Under the pieces are notes generated by a model that was not told the DNA's origin, did no database searches, and worked only from the letters and a program-made list of their open reading frames with translations. 64,000 nt of DNA, taken from contig NZ_OMPS01000046.1 of the NCBI RefSeq assembly GCF_900313035.1, positions 616,971-680,970 on the forward strand. The letters run 5' to 3'. Origin of the DNA: Ruegeria sp. EL01. GTDB taxonomy: Bacteria > Pseudomonadota > Alphaproteobacteria > Rhodobacterales > Rhodobacteraceae. The position numbers and the translations under genes were made by a program. Positions 8,550 through 18,522 of the stretch are shown piece after piece (position 1 is the stretch's first letter; the number at the start of each line of letters is the position of its first letter).

Positions 8550-10067
8550 ATGTTGTCGATCTTTGATCAGGGACCGCCGCCGCCCTGCCCTTCGCCCTTC
8601 AATCTGGCCGCGCATGTCCTGCGACAGGCAGATCGGTGCGCAACCAAAACCGCCTTGTCGGTACTTGGCGCGGACGGCGCCATCGACTGGACATATCGCG
8701 ACCTGCAAGTGGCCATTCTTGGAACCGGAACGGGCCTGTTGAAGACCGGGCTGAGACCCGGAGACGTCGTGCTGATGCGTTTGGGCAATACAGTGGACTT
8801 TCCGATCGCCTATTTGGGGGCAATCGCCGTGGGCATCGTGCCCGTACCCACCTCATCGCAGCTGACGGAACCCGAAACCGTACGCATGATCGAAGATCTG
8901 TCACCTGCGGCTATTCTGCGAGACCCCACTGTCAGCTGCGCGTCGCATCCCCGGCAGATCGACCTGGCAGAGCTGATCGCCATGCGCGACCTGCCTCCTA
9001 CCGATTATGCCATGGGTGATCCGGAGCGGTTGGCCTATGTGGTCTATACCTCGGGAACTTCAGGCAAGCCGCGCGCGGTGGCCCATGCGCATCGTGCGAT
9101 CTGGGCACGGCAGATGATGGTGGATGGCTGGTACGGCCTACGAGAAGACGACAGGCTGTGCCACGCAGGCGCGTTCAACTGGACCTATACGCTGGGCACC
9201 GGGCTGATGGATCCCTGGACCATCGGCGCTACTGCTCTGATCCCTGAACCTGGCACTGAGATCTCGTCATTGCCCAGCTTGCTGCGCCAGCACCGGGCCA
9301 CAATCTTTGCCGCAGCGCCCGGGGTCTATCGCAAACTGCTCTCACATCCGGATCAGATTGATCTGCCTAGCCTACGCCACGGCCTCTGCGCTGGCGAAAA
9401 ACTGTCGCGCCATTTGCGCGAGCATTGGCAACACGCCACAGAAACCGAGCTATACGAAGCCTATGGCATGTCCGAATGTTCGACCTTCATCTCGTCCAGC
9501 CCGGCACATCCGGCGCGCGGTGAGGCGCTGGGACAACCACAACCGGGACGCCGGGTCGCCGTTCTAGGGCCCGATGGTCCTGTGCCACAAGGGCAAGAGG
9601 GAACAATCGCCATCCACCGGTCCGACCCGGGGCTGATGCTGACCTATCTCAATGCCCCTGACGAGGCGCAGGCGCGGATGCAAGGCGACTGGTTCCTGAC
9701 CGGCGATCAGGGCGCAATGGCTGTTGATGGGCAGATCACCTATCTGGGTCGAGATGACGATATGATGAACGCAGGAGGCTACCGCGTCTCACCGGTCGAA
9801 GTCGAAGCCATCTTATCCCGCTTTCCCGGTATCACGCAGGTTGGCGCAGCAGCGGTCGAAGTCAAAGAGGACACATTTGTGATAGCTGCTTTCTACACCG
9901 GGCCCGAAAAGCTGGACGAAGGCCTGTTACGCACCTATGTGGAGGCCAACCTAGCCCGGTACAAACAACCGCGTGCCTTTGTTCATCTGACCGCATTGCC
10001 CAGTGGTGGCAACGGCAAACTCCTGCGCCGCGCCCTGCCGGCCTATTTCAAGGCGTCTACCGAATGA
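8550..10067 (+). CDS. AMP-dependent acyl-CoA synthetase/ligase
   Basis: The 505-residue member of the adenylate-forming superfamily activates a carboxylic acid to an acyl-adenylate and then to its CoA thioester. Visible motifs are the P-loop YTSGTSGKPRAV, the A5 motif YEAYGMSE, the A8 hinge YLGRDDDMMNAGGYRVSP, and the C-terminal GNGKLLRR with the catalytic lysine. The order and length are normal; the acid substrate (short-chain or aromatic) cannot be read from sequence. The gene is divergent from the XRE-cupin regulator and overlaps the next gene by 4 bp. Confidence 0.88.
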   Translation: MLSIFDQGPPPPCPSPFNLAAHVLRQADRCATKTALSVLGADGAIDWTYRDLQVAILGTGTGLLKTGLRPGDVVLMRLGNTVDFPIAYLGAIAVGIVPVPTSSQLTEPETVRMIEDLSPAAILRDPTVSCASHPRQIDLAELIAMRDLPPTDYAMGDPERLAYVVYTSGTSGKPRAVAHAHRAIWARQMMVDGWYGLREDDRLCHAGAFNWTYTLGTGLMDPWTIGATALIPEPGTEISSLPSLLRQHRATIFAAAPGVYRKLLSHPDQIDLPSLRHGLCAGEKLSRHLREHWQHATETELYEAYGMSECSTFISSSPAHPARGEALGQPQPGRRVAVLGPDGPVPQGQEGTIAIHRSDPGLMLTYLNAPDEAQARMQGDWFLTGDQGAMAVDGQITYLGRDDDMMNAGGYRVSPVEVEAILSRFPGITQVGAAAVEVKEDTFVIAAFYTGPEKLDEGLLRTYVEANLARYKQPRAFVHLTALPSGGNGKLLRRALPAYFKASTE

Positions 10068-10723
10068 CCCAGACCGTCAAGCTCGATATCCTGTCTGATC
10101 CGATCTGCCCGTGGTGCTATATCGGAAAGACCCATCTGGACAAAGCGCTGGCCGCCGTTCCGAATCATCCTTTCGTGATCGAATGGCACCCGTTTCAGCT
10201 GAACCCGGACATGCCGGATGCGGGTATGGATCGACGCGAATACCTGGAACGTAAGTTCGGCGGCAAGGAAGGTGCGGTGAGCGCCTACGCACCAGTGGTT
10301 GAACATGCCGAAAACGCCGGCTTGAAGATCGATTTTGAGGGCATGAAACGAACGCCCAATACGCTGGACGCACACCGCTTGATCCATTGGGCTGGCATTG
10401 AAAGCAAGCAAAACGCGGTCGTCGATGCGCTGTTCGATGCCTATTTCGTTCAGGCCCGCGACATTGGCGACCCCGAGGTGCTGGCAGATATCGCTGACGG
10501 TGCCGGAATGGATGCAGCCGTGGTCATGAAGTTGCTGAAATCAGACGCCGACCGCGAAGACATGAGCAAGCGCGATACCCACTCACGGGAAATGGGCGTC
10601 AGCTCGGTCCCGACCTTCATTGTGGCCAATCAACACGCAGTTCCCGGCGCGCAACCCCCTGAAATGTGGGCAAAAGTGATTGGCGAGATCATGTCTCAAC
10701 TTGAGGCTTCCCCTGCAGAATAG
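10064..10723 (+). CDS. DsbA-family (FrnE-like) oxidoreductase
   Basis: The 219-residue protein is a thioredoxin-fold DSBA-like domain with the CPWC redox motif at the N-terminus (DPICPWCYIGK) and the cis-proline block SSVPTFIV. It has no signal peptide, which fits the cytoplasmic FrnE/2-hydroxychromene-2-carboxylate isomerase-like group rather than periplasmic DsbA. Its ATG overlaps the synthetase stop (ATGA), so the two are coupled and may act in one degradation pathway or redox response. Confidence 0.88.
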   Translation: MTQTVKLDILSDPICPWCYIGKTHLDKALAAVPNHPFVIEWHPFQLNPDMPDAGMDRREYLERKFGGKEGAVSAYAPVVEHAENAGLKIDFEGMKRTPNTLDAHRLIHWAGIESKQNAVVDALFDAYFVQARDIGDPEVLADIADGAGMDAAVVMKLLKSDADREDMSKRDTHSREMGVSSVPTFIVANQHAVPGAQPPEMWAKVIGEIMSQLEASPAE

Positions 10724-10799
10724 CACATAGGTCTGTGCAAATTTCCGGTCTGGCGCAACCCGATCCGCCGTGATAGCGCAAACGGGTTAGGAGACCTTC

Positions 10800-12008
10800 A
10801 TGGCAAACCGCATGTCGAAGGCGGAGTTCATTGCATTGATCGCAATGATGTTCGCCACCATTGCCTTTTCGATTGATTCAATGCTGCCCGCCCTGCCCGA
10901 GATCGGCGCGCAACTAAGCCCAGATGACATGAACCGGGCGCAACTGATCCTGACGTCGTTTGTATTGGGCATGGGGATTGGCACGTTCTTTACTGGCCCT
11001 CTGTCCGACGCGGTCGGACGCAAGCCGGTCATCTACGGCGGCGTGACCCTTTACATTCTGGCCTCGGCCGTTGCCTGGGCCAGTTCCTCGTTGGAAATGG
11101 TTTTGATTGCACGAGTGGTTCAGGGGCTTGGCGCTGCCGGACCACGCGTTGTGGCCATGGCCATCATTCGCGATCTGTACTCGGGGCGCGAAATGGCGCG
11201 GATTGTCTCGATTGCGATGCTGATCTTCACGCTGGTCCCTGCATTCGCACCTATGCTGGGCGCAGGTGTGATCGCCCTGTTCGGCTGGCCTGGAATCTTT
11301 GTGTCTTTCATCCTGTTTGCCCTGATCGTCGTTTCCTGGATGGGTATACGCTTGCCGGAATCACTTGCCCGTGAAAACCGTCGACCGATCCGCCTGCCGC
11401 TGATGATCTCTGCCACGAAAGAGATGTTTGCCCATCCTACGGTGCGCCTGTCTATTGTAGTTCAGACCCTGTGCTTGGGGATGTTGTTCACCATGTTGAC
11501 CATGGTCCAACCGGTGTATGACGTGATCCATGATCGTGCCGAAAGCTTTCCGTTCTGGTTCGCGTTGGTGGCGCTGGTCGCCGGGTCGGCCAGCTTGTTG
11601 AATGCGGCCTTGGTCGTGCGTGTAGGCATGCGCCGAATGGTCACCTGGGCCCTTGGCGGGCAAATCCTGGTCACTGCAACCATAATGACCCTGAGTGCAC
11701 TGCAGTTGTCGCCGGACATCTCGTTTGCTCTGTTCGTGTTCTGGCAAACCATGGTGTTTTTCATGGCCGGCGTAACACTGGGCAATCTGAATGCCATCGC
11801 GATGGAGCCTATGGGCCACATCGCAGGCATGGCAGCCTCGGTGATCGGGTCCGTATCAACTGTTCTGGCCGCTGCCATCGCAGCCCCAGTCGGCCTGTTG
11901 TTTGACGGATCCCTGACCCCCTTGACGACTAGCATTCTGATCATGTGCATCATTGCCTTCGGCTTAATGGTTCACATGGGACGGATCGAAGTCAGACTGC
12001 CTGCCTGA
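10800..12008 (+). CDS. Bcr/CflA-family multidrug MFS exporter
   Basis: The 402-residue protein is a 12-helix drug:proton antiporter. The first helix (FATIAFSIDSMLPALPEIG) and the loop 2-3 motif GPLSDAVGRKP are characteristic of the Bcr/CflA group. Helices are spread along the whole length. A good TAGGAG ribosome-binding site precedes the ATG. It is 76 bp downstream of the DsbA-like gene on the same strand, so cotranscription is possible but not certain. The substrate is unknown. Confidence 0.9.
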   Translation: MANRMSKAEFIALIAMMFATIAFSIDSMLPALPEIGAQLSPDDMNRAQLILTSFVLGMGIGTFFTGPLSDAVGRKPVIYGGVTLYILASAVAWASSSLEMVLIARVVQGLGAAGPRVVAMAIIRDLYSGREMARIVSIAMLIFTLVPAFAPMLGAGVIALFGWPGIFVSFILFALIVVSWMGIRLPESLARENRRPIRLPLMISATKEMFAHPTVRLSIVVQTLCLGMLFTMLTMVQPVYDVIHDRAESFPFWFALVALVAGSASLLNAALVVRVGMRRMVTWALGGQILVTATIMTLSALQLSPDISFALFVFWQTMVFFMAGVTLGNLNAIAMEPMGHIAGMAASVIGSVSTVLAAAIAAPVGLLFDGSLTPLTTSILIMCIIAFGLMVHMGRIEVRLPA

Positions 12009-12066
12009 ATTGTGCTGCGCGGCTGAATCGCGCTAACCTCTTGAGCAAGCCGAGGGGAGTCATACA

Positions 12067-13731
12067 ATGAGCGATTATTACGATTTGGGCATCTATTCCT
12101 GTCCGGTTACAACCACGTCACCCGAAGCACAGCTCTGGTTCGATCGGGGTCTGAACTGGACATATGGCTTTAACCATGAAGAGGCCGTTGTTTGCTTTCA
12201 ACGTGCTGTGGAACATGACCCGGATTGTGCCATGGCGCATTGGGGTGTCGCCTATGCGGCGGGCCCGAATTATAACCTGCCATGGGATCTGCAGGATGAC
12301 CGCGGCAAGCAAAAGGCACTGGCCTTGGCCTATGACGCCGCCCAAAAGGCACTGGCGCATATGGAGCAGTGCACCGATGTCGAACAAGCGCTGATCCGCG
12401 CCCTGCCCGCACGGTATCCTCAACGTGATCCTCTCCCGGATACGCACAAATGGGATCACGATTTCGCGGACGCCATGCGTGCGACATTCGCTGCGCATCC
12501 GGATCACCTGGACCTGCGCAGCGTTTTTGTCGAAGCGTTGCTGAACCTCACGCCCTGGCAGATGTGGGATCTGAAAAGCGGTCAGCCCGCCAAAGGCGCC
12601 GCCACGCTTGAGGCGCAAGAGGCACTGGAATGGGCCATGTCCAATGATCCTGCTGCCATGTCACATCCCGGCTTGCTGCACCTTTATGTCCACCTGATGG
12701 AGATGTCACCGACACCGGAAAAGGCGCTTAAGGCTGGGGATGTGCTGCGGACACTCGTGCCCGACGCAGGGCATCTTGTGCATATGCCGACCCATATCGA
12801 CGTGCTGTGTGGGCATTATCACAACGTTGTACACTGGAATGAAAAGGCAACCGAAGCCGACCTGAAGTATTATGAACGAGAAGGCGCGTTCAACATTTAC
12901 ACCGGCTATCGCCAGCACGATTACCACTTCACCATCTACGGCGCGCTGTTTCTGGGCCAGATGGAGCCGGCCTTACGGGCCAATCAGGGCCTCTGGGACA
13001 CCACGCCCGAGGATATGCTGCGCATCGAAAGCCCACCGATGGCCGATTTTTTTGAAAGCTACATGTCCATGGGCCCCCACATCCTGATCCGATTTGGACG
13101 GTGGGAAGAGGCTAAGGCGCTTGATTTGCCCTCGGACCCCGAATTGTACTGCACCCTGACTGCAACTGTCCACTACGCGCGCGCCATTGCCTTTGCTGCC
13201 ACGGATCAAGTGGCACAGGCGGAAGCGGAGGAGCAGGAATTTCTGGCTGCCATGTCAAGCGTGCCTGACTCACGCCTGTTACATAATAACCGCGTCATTG
13301 ATCTTCTTGAAATCGCAAAAGAAATGCTGCGGGGCGAGATTGAATATCGCAAAGGGCATTTTGATGCGGCCTATACCCATCTACGCCGTTCGGTCGATCT
13401 CGACGACACCCTTCCATACGACGAGCCGTGGGGTTGGATGCAACCAACCCGCCACGCGCTTGGGGCGCTGTTGTTCGAACAAGGTCATGTGGCCGAGGCC
13501 GAGGCCGTTTATCGCGAGGATCTGGGACTGGGCGGAACCCTCAGCCGTGCGTCGATCCATCCAGACAATGTCTGGAGCCTGAAAGGCTTGCATGATTGCC
13601 TGAAGGCACGCGGAGAAGATATTGAGATCAAACAAATTAAACAACGCCTTGACCTTGCACTGGCACGCGCCGACCGGGCTGTTCGTGCCTCCTGCTTCTG
13701 TGCGCAAGCTGCAATGAAAGCCGCCGAATGA
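12067..13731 (+). CDS. Tetratricopeptide repeat protein
   Basis: The 554-residue soluble protein contains helical repeats of TPR type, clearest at the N-terminus (WFDRGLNWTYGFNHEEAVVCF, with AVEHDPDCAMAHWG) and near the C-terminus (ALGALLFEQGHVAEAEAVYRE). No catalytic domain is recognised, so it is probably a scaffold or of unknown function. GAGGGGAG precedes the ATG. Its stop overlaps the start of the next gene by 4 bp, which suggests the two are made together. Confidence 0.8.
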   Translation: MSDYYDLGIYSCPVTTTSPEAQLWFDRGLNWTYGFNHEEAVVCFQRAVEHDPDCAMAHWGVAYAAGPNYNLPWDLQDDRGKQKALALAYDAAQKALAHMEQCTDVEQALIRALPARYPQRDPLPDTHKWDHDFADAMRATFAAHPDHLDLRSVFVEALLNLTPWQMWDLKSGQPAKGAATLEAQEALEWAMSNDPAAMSHPGLLHLYVHLMEMSPTPEKALKAGDVLRTLVPDAGHLVHMPTHIDVLCGHYHNVVHWNEKATEADLKYYEREGAFNIYTGYRQHDYHFTIYGALFLGQMEPALRANQGLWDTTPEDMLRIESPPMADFFESYMSMGPHILIRFGRWEEAKALDLPSDPELYCTLTATVHYARAIAFAATDQVAQAEAEEQEFLAAMSSVPDSRLLHNNRVIDLLEIAKEMLRGEIEYRKGHFDAAYTHLRRSVDLDDTLPYDEPWGWMQPTRHALGALLFEQGHVAEAEAVYREDLGLGGTLSRASIHPDNVWSLKGLHDCLKARGEDIEIKQIKQRLDLALARADRAVRASCFCAQAAMKAAE

Positions 13732-14405
13732 AGTACCTGCCTGTCCTGCTGCTTGCCGTATTCTGTGGCCCGGCCTTGGCTGATCGTCAGTCCTTTCCAC
13801 CCGTTGATCAGGCTGACCGTGACCCCGCGCTTGTCGCCTTTCGCGAAGACCTATTAACCAAAGTCACCGCACGCGATACCGAGGCTGTCGTGGCCAGCGC
13901 CTGTCCTGATATCTACCTCAGCCATGGCGGCGACGGTGGGCCAGAGGAGTTGCGCGAAAACCTGACGGTCGATCCCGAAAAACTCTCCGACGAATTTCGG
14001 GATCAGGCCGATGAAATCCGCGAAAGCTATTGGGCTGCGCTGCAAGACACCCTGTCCCGACCCGGCTATTTCGACGATCAGGATGAGTTCTGGATGCCGC
14101 ATCAATGGCAGATCAGTCTGCCCGCGTCCCTTGATCCGTTCACCGCTTATTTCGTCACCGGCGAGAAAGTCACGCTACGCCGGGGCCCCTCACGCAGCGA
14201 GGGCATTATCGGCCTGATCAGCCATGAGGTGGTTCTAGTCCCGGACTATCGGGACGGGGCCGAGTATCAGAAAGTGCGCCTGACGGATGGCACCTTCGGC
14301 CATATGCACAGTGACTTTTTGTGGTCTATGGTTGGCTACCGCGCCGCCCTGGTCAAATCCGAGGGCGGCGACTGGCAACTTTGCACATTTGTCTCGGGCG
14401 ATTAG
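13728..14405 (+). CDS. Secreted protein with C-terminal SH3-like domain
   Basis: The 225-residue protein has a clear signal peptide (KYLPVLLLAVFCGPALA) and a middle region without recognised motifs. The C-terminal segment, with KVTLRRGPSRSEGIIG and RLTDGTFGHMHSDFL, resembles a bacterial SH3 domain. Its likely location is the periplasm. It is coupled to the TPR gene upstream and convergent with mfd (4 bp overlap). The specific function is unknown. Confidence 0.7.
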   Translation: MKYLPVLLLAVFCGPALADRQSFPPVDQADRDPALVAFREDLLTKVTARDTEAVVASACPDIYLSHGGDGGPEELRENLTVDPEKLSDEFRDQADEIRESYWAALQDTLSRPGYFDDQDEFWMPHQWQISLPASLDPFTAYFVTGEKVTLRRGPSRSEGIIGLISHEVVLVPDYRDGAEYQKVRLTDGTFGHMHSDFLWSMVGYRAALVKSEGGDWQLCTFVSGD

Positions 14406-17400
14406 ACCTTGGCCTTTTTCTTCTGGGCAACAACTTTCTCTGCCAGATCCCGTGCAATGGCAAAGGCACCTTTGATCTTGTCGCTGTCCCTTTTCCAATC
14501 CCGACGCACCACGATCTTGTTATCCTTGACCTTGGCCAAACCCCTCTGGGCCTGAATGAATTCAACCAACCCCTGAGGTGAGGCGAATTTGTCGTTGTGG
14601 AACTGGATCGTGGCCCCCTTCGGCCCACCGTCCAACTTGGCAATGCCCGCCCGTTTGCACATCGCCTTGATCCGCACCACCAGCATCAAGGTATTGACCT
14701 CTCTCGGCAGGCTGCCAAAACGGTCGATCAGCTCGGCAGCAAACCCTTCCAGTTCTACCTTGGTGGAAAGCGAAGACAGGCGACGATACAGGCCCAGGCG
14801 CACGTCCAGATCGGGCACATAGTCTTCGGGGATCAGAACCGGCACGCCCAGATTGATCTGCGGCGCCCATTGATCATCGGCCTCGCTGAGGCCCTCCATC
14901 TCGCCCGCCTTGATCTTGGCGATCGCCTCTTCCAGCATCGATTGATAAAGCTCATAGCCCACATCACGCATCTGACCGGACTGTTCCTCACCCAACAGGT
15001 TTCCGGCACCGCGAATATCGAGATCCTGTGAGGCCAGAGTGAACCCTGCCCCCAACGTGTCCAACGAACCCAGCACACGCAGCCGTTTTTCGGCGGTGGT
15101 GGTCAGTTTTTGGCGCGGTTTTGTCGTCAGATAGGCATAAGCACGCGTCTTGGACCGCCCAACGCGACCCCGGATCTGATAAAGCTGGGCCAACCCAAAC
15201 ATATCCGCGCGGTGCACGACCATGGTGTTCGCCGTGGGAATGTCCAAGCCGCTTTCCACAATCGTTGTGGCCAGCAGGACATCGTATTTCCCATCGTAGA
15301 AGGCGTTCATCCGATCATCGAGCTCGCCAGCCGCCATCTGGCCATGCGCCACCATATATGTCAGTTCCGGCAGATGTTCCTTCAGGAATTCCTCGATCTC
15401 GGGCAGATCCGAGATGCGTGGAACAACATAAAAGCTCTGCCCGCCGCGATAATGCTCGCGCAGCAGCGCCTCGCGTATCGTCACCGCGTCAAATTCGCTG
15501 ACATAGGTTCGGATCGCCAGCCGGTCGATGGGCGGCGTGCCAATGATCGACAGATCACGCACACCGGTCAGGGACAGTTGCAGGGTCCGAGGGATCGGCG
15601 TTGCAGTCAGGGTCAGCACGTGGACGTCCGATCGCATTTGTTTCAGCCGCTCTTTATGGGCCACGCCAAAATGCTGTTCTTCATCGATGATCAGCAGGCC
15701 CAGATTATTGAACCGTATTCCCTTGGCCAACAGCGCGTGGGTGCCGATCACGATGTCGATCGTACCGCGCGCCATCCCGTCCCGGGTCTGTTGCGCGTCT
15801 TTTGTCGACACAAAACGGGACAGTTGACGAACCTCCATTGGGAAGCCCCGGAAACGTTCGCGAAAACTGGCCGCATGTTGCCGCGCCAACAAAGTCGTGG
15901 GTGCAATGACCGCCACTTGCACACCCGACATCGCAGCCACAAAAGCGGCGCGCATGGCAACCTCGGTTTTGCCGAACCCGACGTCACCACAGATCAAGCG
16001 ATCCATCGGCGCACCTGAATGCATATCCTCCATCACCTCGGCAATGGCACGCAATTGGTCGTCAGTTTCCTGATAGGGGAACCGGGCGCTGAACTCCTCC
16101 CACGCGTGCGGCGGAGGGTCCATCACCGGCGCCTTACGCAACGCGCGTTCGGCTGCGATGCGGATCAGCTTGTCCGCCATCTCGCGGATACGTTCTTTCA
16201 GCTTGGCCTTCTTGGCCTGCCAAGCGCCGCCGCCGAGCCTGTCCAACAGCCCCTCTTCATGGCCGTATTTTGACAGCAGCTCGATGTTTTCGACCGGCAG
16301 GTACAGCTTGGATTGCTCCGCATACTCCAGCAGCAGGCATTCATGGGCAGCGCCTGCGGCGGTGACCACTTCCATGCCCATATAGCGCCCGATGCCGTGA
16401 TCCACATGGACAACCAGATCGCCCGGGCTCAGCGATTGGGTTTCGGTCAGGAAATTCTCGGCCTTGCGGCGTTTCTTGGGCTGGCGGATCAACCGATCAC
16501 CCAGCACATCCTGTTCCGCGATCACTGTAAGATCCGGGGTTTCAAACCCATGTTCCAGCGCCCAGACGGCCAGATGAAGACCGCGCCTGCCGATGCGGGT
16601 GCCGTCAGCGACCGGAACCGCCTCTGCCAGACCTTCATCCTCAATCAAACCCGTCAGCCGTTCCCGCGCCCCTTCCGAATAGGATGCGATCAGCACCGGA
16701 CCCTTGCCCAACTTGTCCGTGATGTGACCCGCCAGCGCGCCAAACAGACTTATGCTTTCTTGTTGACGTTCGGGGGCAAAGTTTCGTCCGATCCGCCCGC
16801 CCGCATCAATCACACCTGGCCCACTGGCCTGGGGCAACGGGCTGAACTGCATCATCCGCCTGTCGCCCACTGCCTGATCCCAGGCCGCGTCATCCAGATA
16901 CAACAAGGCGGGCGGTGTGGGTTTATAGACCGTGTCCATGCGCGAGCGATTTTCCAGCGCATGTTTCCGCGTCTCATACTGGTCTTCGATACTGTCCCAC
17001 CGCGCCAACCGCGTTGGCGTCACCTGATCATCGACAGAAATCGTCGCGTCCGGCAGATAGTCAAACAAAGTTTCCAGCTTTTCGTGGAAGAAGGGCAGCC
17101 AATGCTCCATCCCCTGATGCTTGCGCCCGGCACTGACCGCTTCGTACAGCGGATCATCCGTCCCTGCCGCGCCGAATTCAATCCGGTAGTTCTGGCGGAA
17201 CCGAGTGATCGCCGCCTCGTCCAGAATAACCTCGGACACCGGTGCCAACTCGACCACATCCAGTTTCTCGGTCGTGCGCTGTGACACGGGATCGAACCGA
17301 CGGGCGCCGTCCAAAACGTCGCCGAACAGATCAAGGCGAACCGGGCCGGATTCGCCCGGCGGGAAGATATCGATGATACCGCCCCGGATTGCGTAATCTC

Positions 17401-17857
17401 CAGGCTCCATCACCGTTGGGCTTTGGGTAAACCCCATGCGAACGAGGAAATTCCGCAAAGCGCCCTCGTTGATGCGATGATTGACCCGGGCGGTAAATGC
17501 CGCCTCGCGCAAAACATCGCGCGCCGGAACCTTTTGCGTTGCGGCATTCAGCGTCGTCAGCAGAACAAACTGTTGCGGCATCTGGTGCACCAGCACGGCC
17601 AGCGTCGCCACACGTGCGGCCGAGATATCAGGATTGGGCGATACACGGTCATAGGGAAGACAATCCCAACCGGGGAAAACAAAGACCGGCATATCCGGTG
17701 CAAAGAAAGACAACGCCGCCCGCATCGCCTCCATCCGCTTGTCATCGCGGGCCACATGGCAAACCGGTGCGCCCGACCGCGCAATTTCGTTCAGCACAAG
17801 CTGTGCGTCAAACCCTTCAGGGGCACCGCCGACTGTTACGTGGTTCGGAGCCTTCAT
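14402..17857 (-). CDS. mfd: Transcription-repair coupling factor
   Basis: The 1151-residue protein is the full-length Mfd ATPase that removes stalled RNA polymerase at lesions and recruits UvrA. The N-terminal UvrB-like region is followed by the RNA-polymerase interaction region (SPGDLVVHVDHGIGRYMGME). The helicase has Walker A GDVGFGKTE, a DEEQ box and motif SLTGVRDLS, then the C-terminal TRCF domain. The ATG at 17857 has AAGGCAAGG upstream. It lies 21 bp downstream of a membrane-protein gene on the same strand. Confidence 0.97.
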   Translation of the reverse strand: MKAPNHVTVGGAPEGFDAQLVLNEIARSGAPVCHVARDDKRMEAMRAALSFFAPDMPVFVFPGWDCLPYDRVSPNPDISAARVATLAVLVHQMPQQFVLLTTLNAATQKVPARDVLREAAFTARVNHRINEGALRNFLVRMGFTQSPTVMEPGDYAIRGGIIDIFPPGESGPVRLDLFGDVLDGARRFDPVSQRTTEKLDVVELAPVSEVILDEAAITRFRQNYRIEFGAAGTDDPLYEAVSAGRKHQGMEHWLPFFHEKLETLFDYLPDATISVDDQVTPTRLARWDSIEDQYETRKHALENRSRMDTVYKPTPPALLYLDDAAWDQAVGDRRMMQFSPLPQASGPGVIDAGGRIGRNFAPERQQESISLFGALAGHITDKLGKGPVLIASYSEGARERLTGLIEDEGLAEAVPVADGTRIGRRGLHLAVWALEHGFETPDLTVIAEQDVLGDRLIRQPKKRRKAENFLTETQSLSPGDLVVHVDHGIGRYMGMEVVTAAGAAHECLLLEYAEQSKLYLPVENIELLSKYGHEEGLLDRLGGGAWQAKKAKLKERIREMADKLIRIAAERALRKAPVMDPPPHAWEEFSARFPYQETDDQLRAIAEVMEDMHSGAPMDRLICGDVGFGKTEVAMRAAFVAAMSGVQVAVIAPTTLLARQHAASFRERFRGFPMEVRQLSRFVSTKDAQQTRDGMARGTIDIVIGTHALLAKGIRFNNLGLLIIDEEQHFGVAHKERLKQMRSDVHVLTLTATPIPRTLQLSLTGVRDLSIIGTPPIDRLAIRTYVSEFDAVTIREALLREHYRGGQSFYVVPRISDLPEIEEFLKEHLPELTYMVAHGQMAAGELDDRMNAFYDGKYDVLLATTIVESGLDIPTANTMVVHRADMFGLAQLYQIRGRVGRSKTRAYAYLTTKPRQKLTTTAEKRLRVLGSLDTLGAGFTLASQDLDIRGAGNLLGEEQSGQMRDVGYELYQSMLEEAIAKIKAGEMEGLSEADDQWAPQINLGVPVLIPEDYVPDLDVRLGLYRRLSSLSTKVELEGFAAELIDRFGSLPREVNTLMLVVRIKAMCKRAGIAKLDGGPKGATIQFHNDKFASPQGLVEFIQAQRGLAKVKDNKIVVRRDWKRDSDKIKGAFAIARDLAEKVVAQKKKAKV

Positions 17858-17878
17858 CGCCTTGCCTTTCAGATTTTG

Positions 17879-18403
17879 CTATCCCAGAACGCCGATCGAA
17901 ATGTTCTGATACATGCCCCACAGCGCAGTGACCAGCACCGAGATCATGCCAATGATCTGGGTATACAGCCGACAGCGAGAAAGGGTCTTTGCAACCCGTT
18001 CCAACGTCAGTTCCTGTCGACGCAAACGCCGCGCGTGAAAAATGTTCACAAGCGTCACGAATGTCATCGGGAACATCAGCAGGAACACGGCCTGCGCAAA
18101 CTCGACCCCATAAAAAAATCCCAAAGTACCAAGCCCCGTGGATACAAAGCACACGATCGCCAAAAGCAGCGTTCCTGACATATCAACGATGTTTAGCATC
18201 CGATTGGTTTGGATCCGCACGATGTCCAGCAGATCGGATTCGACCTGACCACCGACGCGACGGGCGCGGATTACAAGATCATAGGGGACGCCCATCACCC
18301 AATGGCTGGTTGACGACCAAACCACCGCCAATACGATCCAGTACCACAGATTTGAAAAGCTGCGCATGTCGATGAGTTCGAAGATCGAAGTATACCAGTT
18401 CAA
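17879..18403 (-). CDS. Conserved membrane protein (unknown function)
   Basis: The product is about 174 residues with roughly four membrane helices (near 15-35, 75-95, 100-120 and at the C-terminus) and a basic arginine-rich loop (HARRLRRQ). Proteins of this type in roseobacters are, to my recollection, often labelled 'component of SufBCD complex', but nothing in the sequence supports an Fe-S role. I chose the TTG at 18403 because AAAGGG lies six bases upstream and the protein then begins with NWYTSIFEL; the frame is open to 18421. It is probably cotranscribed with mfd. Confidence 0.7.
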   Translation of the reverse strand: MNWYTSIFELIDMRSFSNLWYWIVLAVVWSSTSHWVMGVPYDLVIRARRVGGQVESDLLDIVRIQTNRMLNIVDMSGTLLLAIVCFVSTGLGTLGFFYGVEFAQAVFLLMFPMTFVTLVNIFHARRLRRQELTLERVAKTLSRCRLYTQIIGMISVLVTALWGMYQNISIGVLG

Positions 18404-18522
18404 ACCCAACCCTTTATTCAAAATCCTCAGGGGGTTCTATCGCACCAGCGCGTCCATTGGTACCCTTGAGACCGTCGCGAATTCATGCCACCCAATGCGG
18501 CAATGTTCAAGGAGAACGAGTC

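Noticed and set aside
15110..17284. Long rightward frames (about 300 codons each) opposite mfd.
   Set aside because: They are shadows of mfd codon bias with no motif, no ribosome-binding site and no partner genes.
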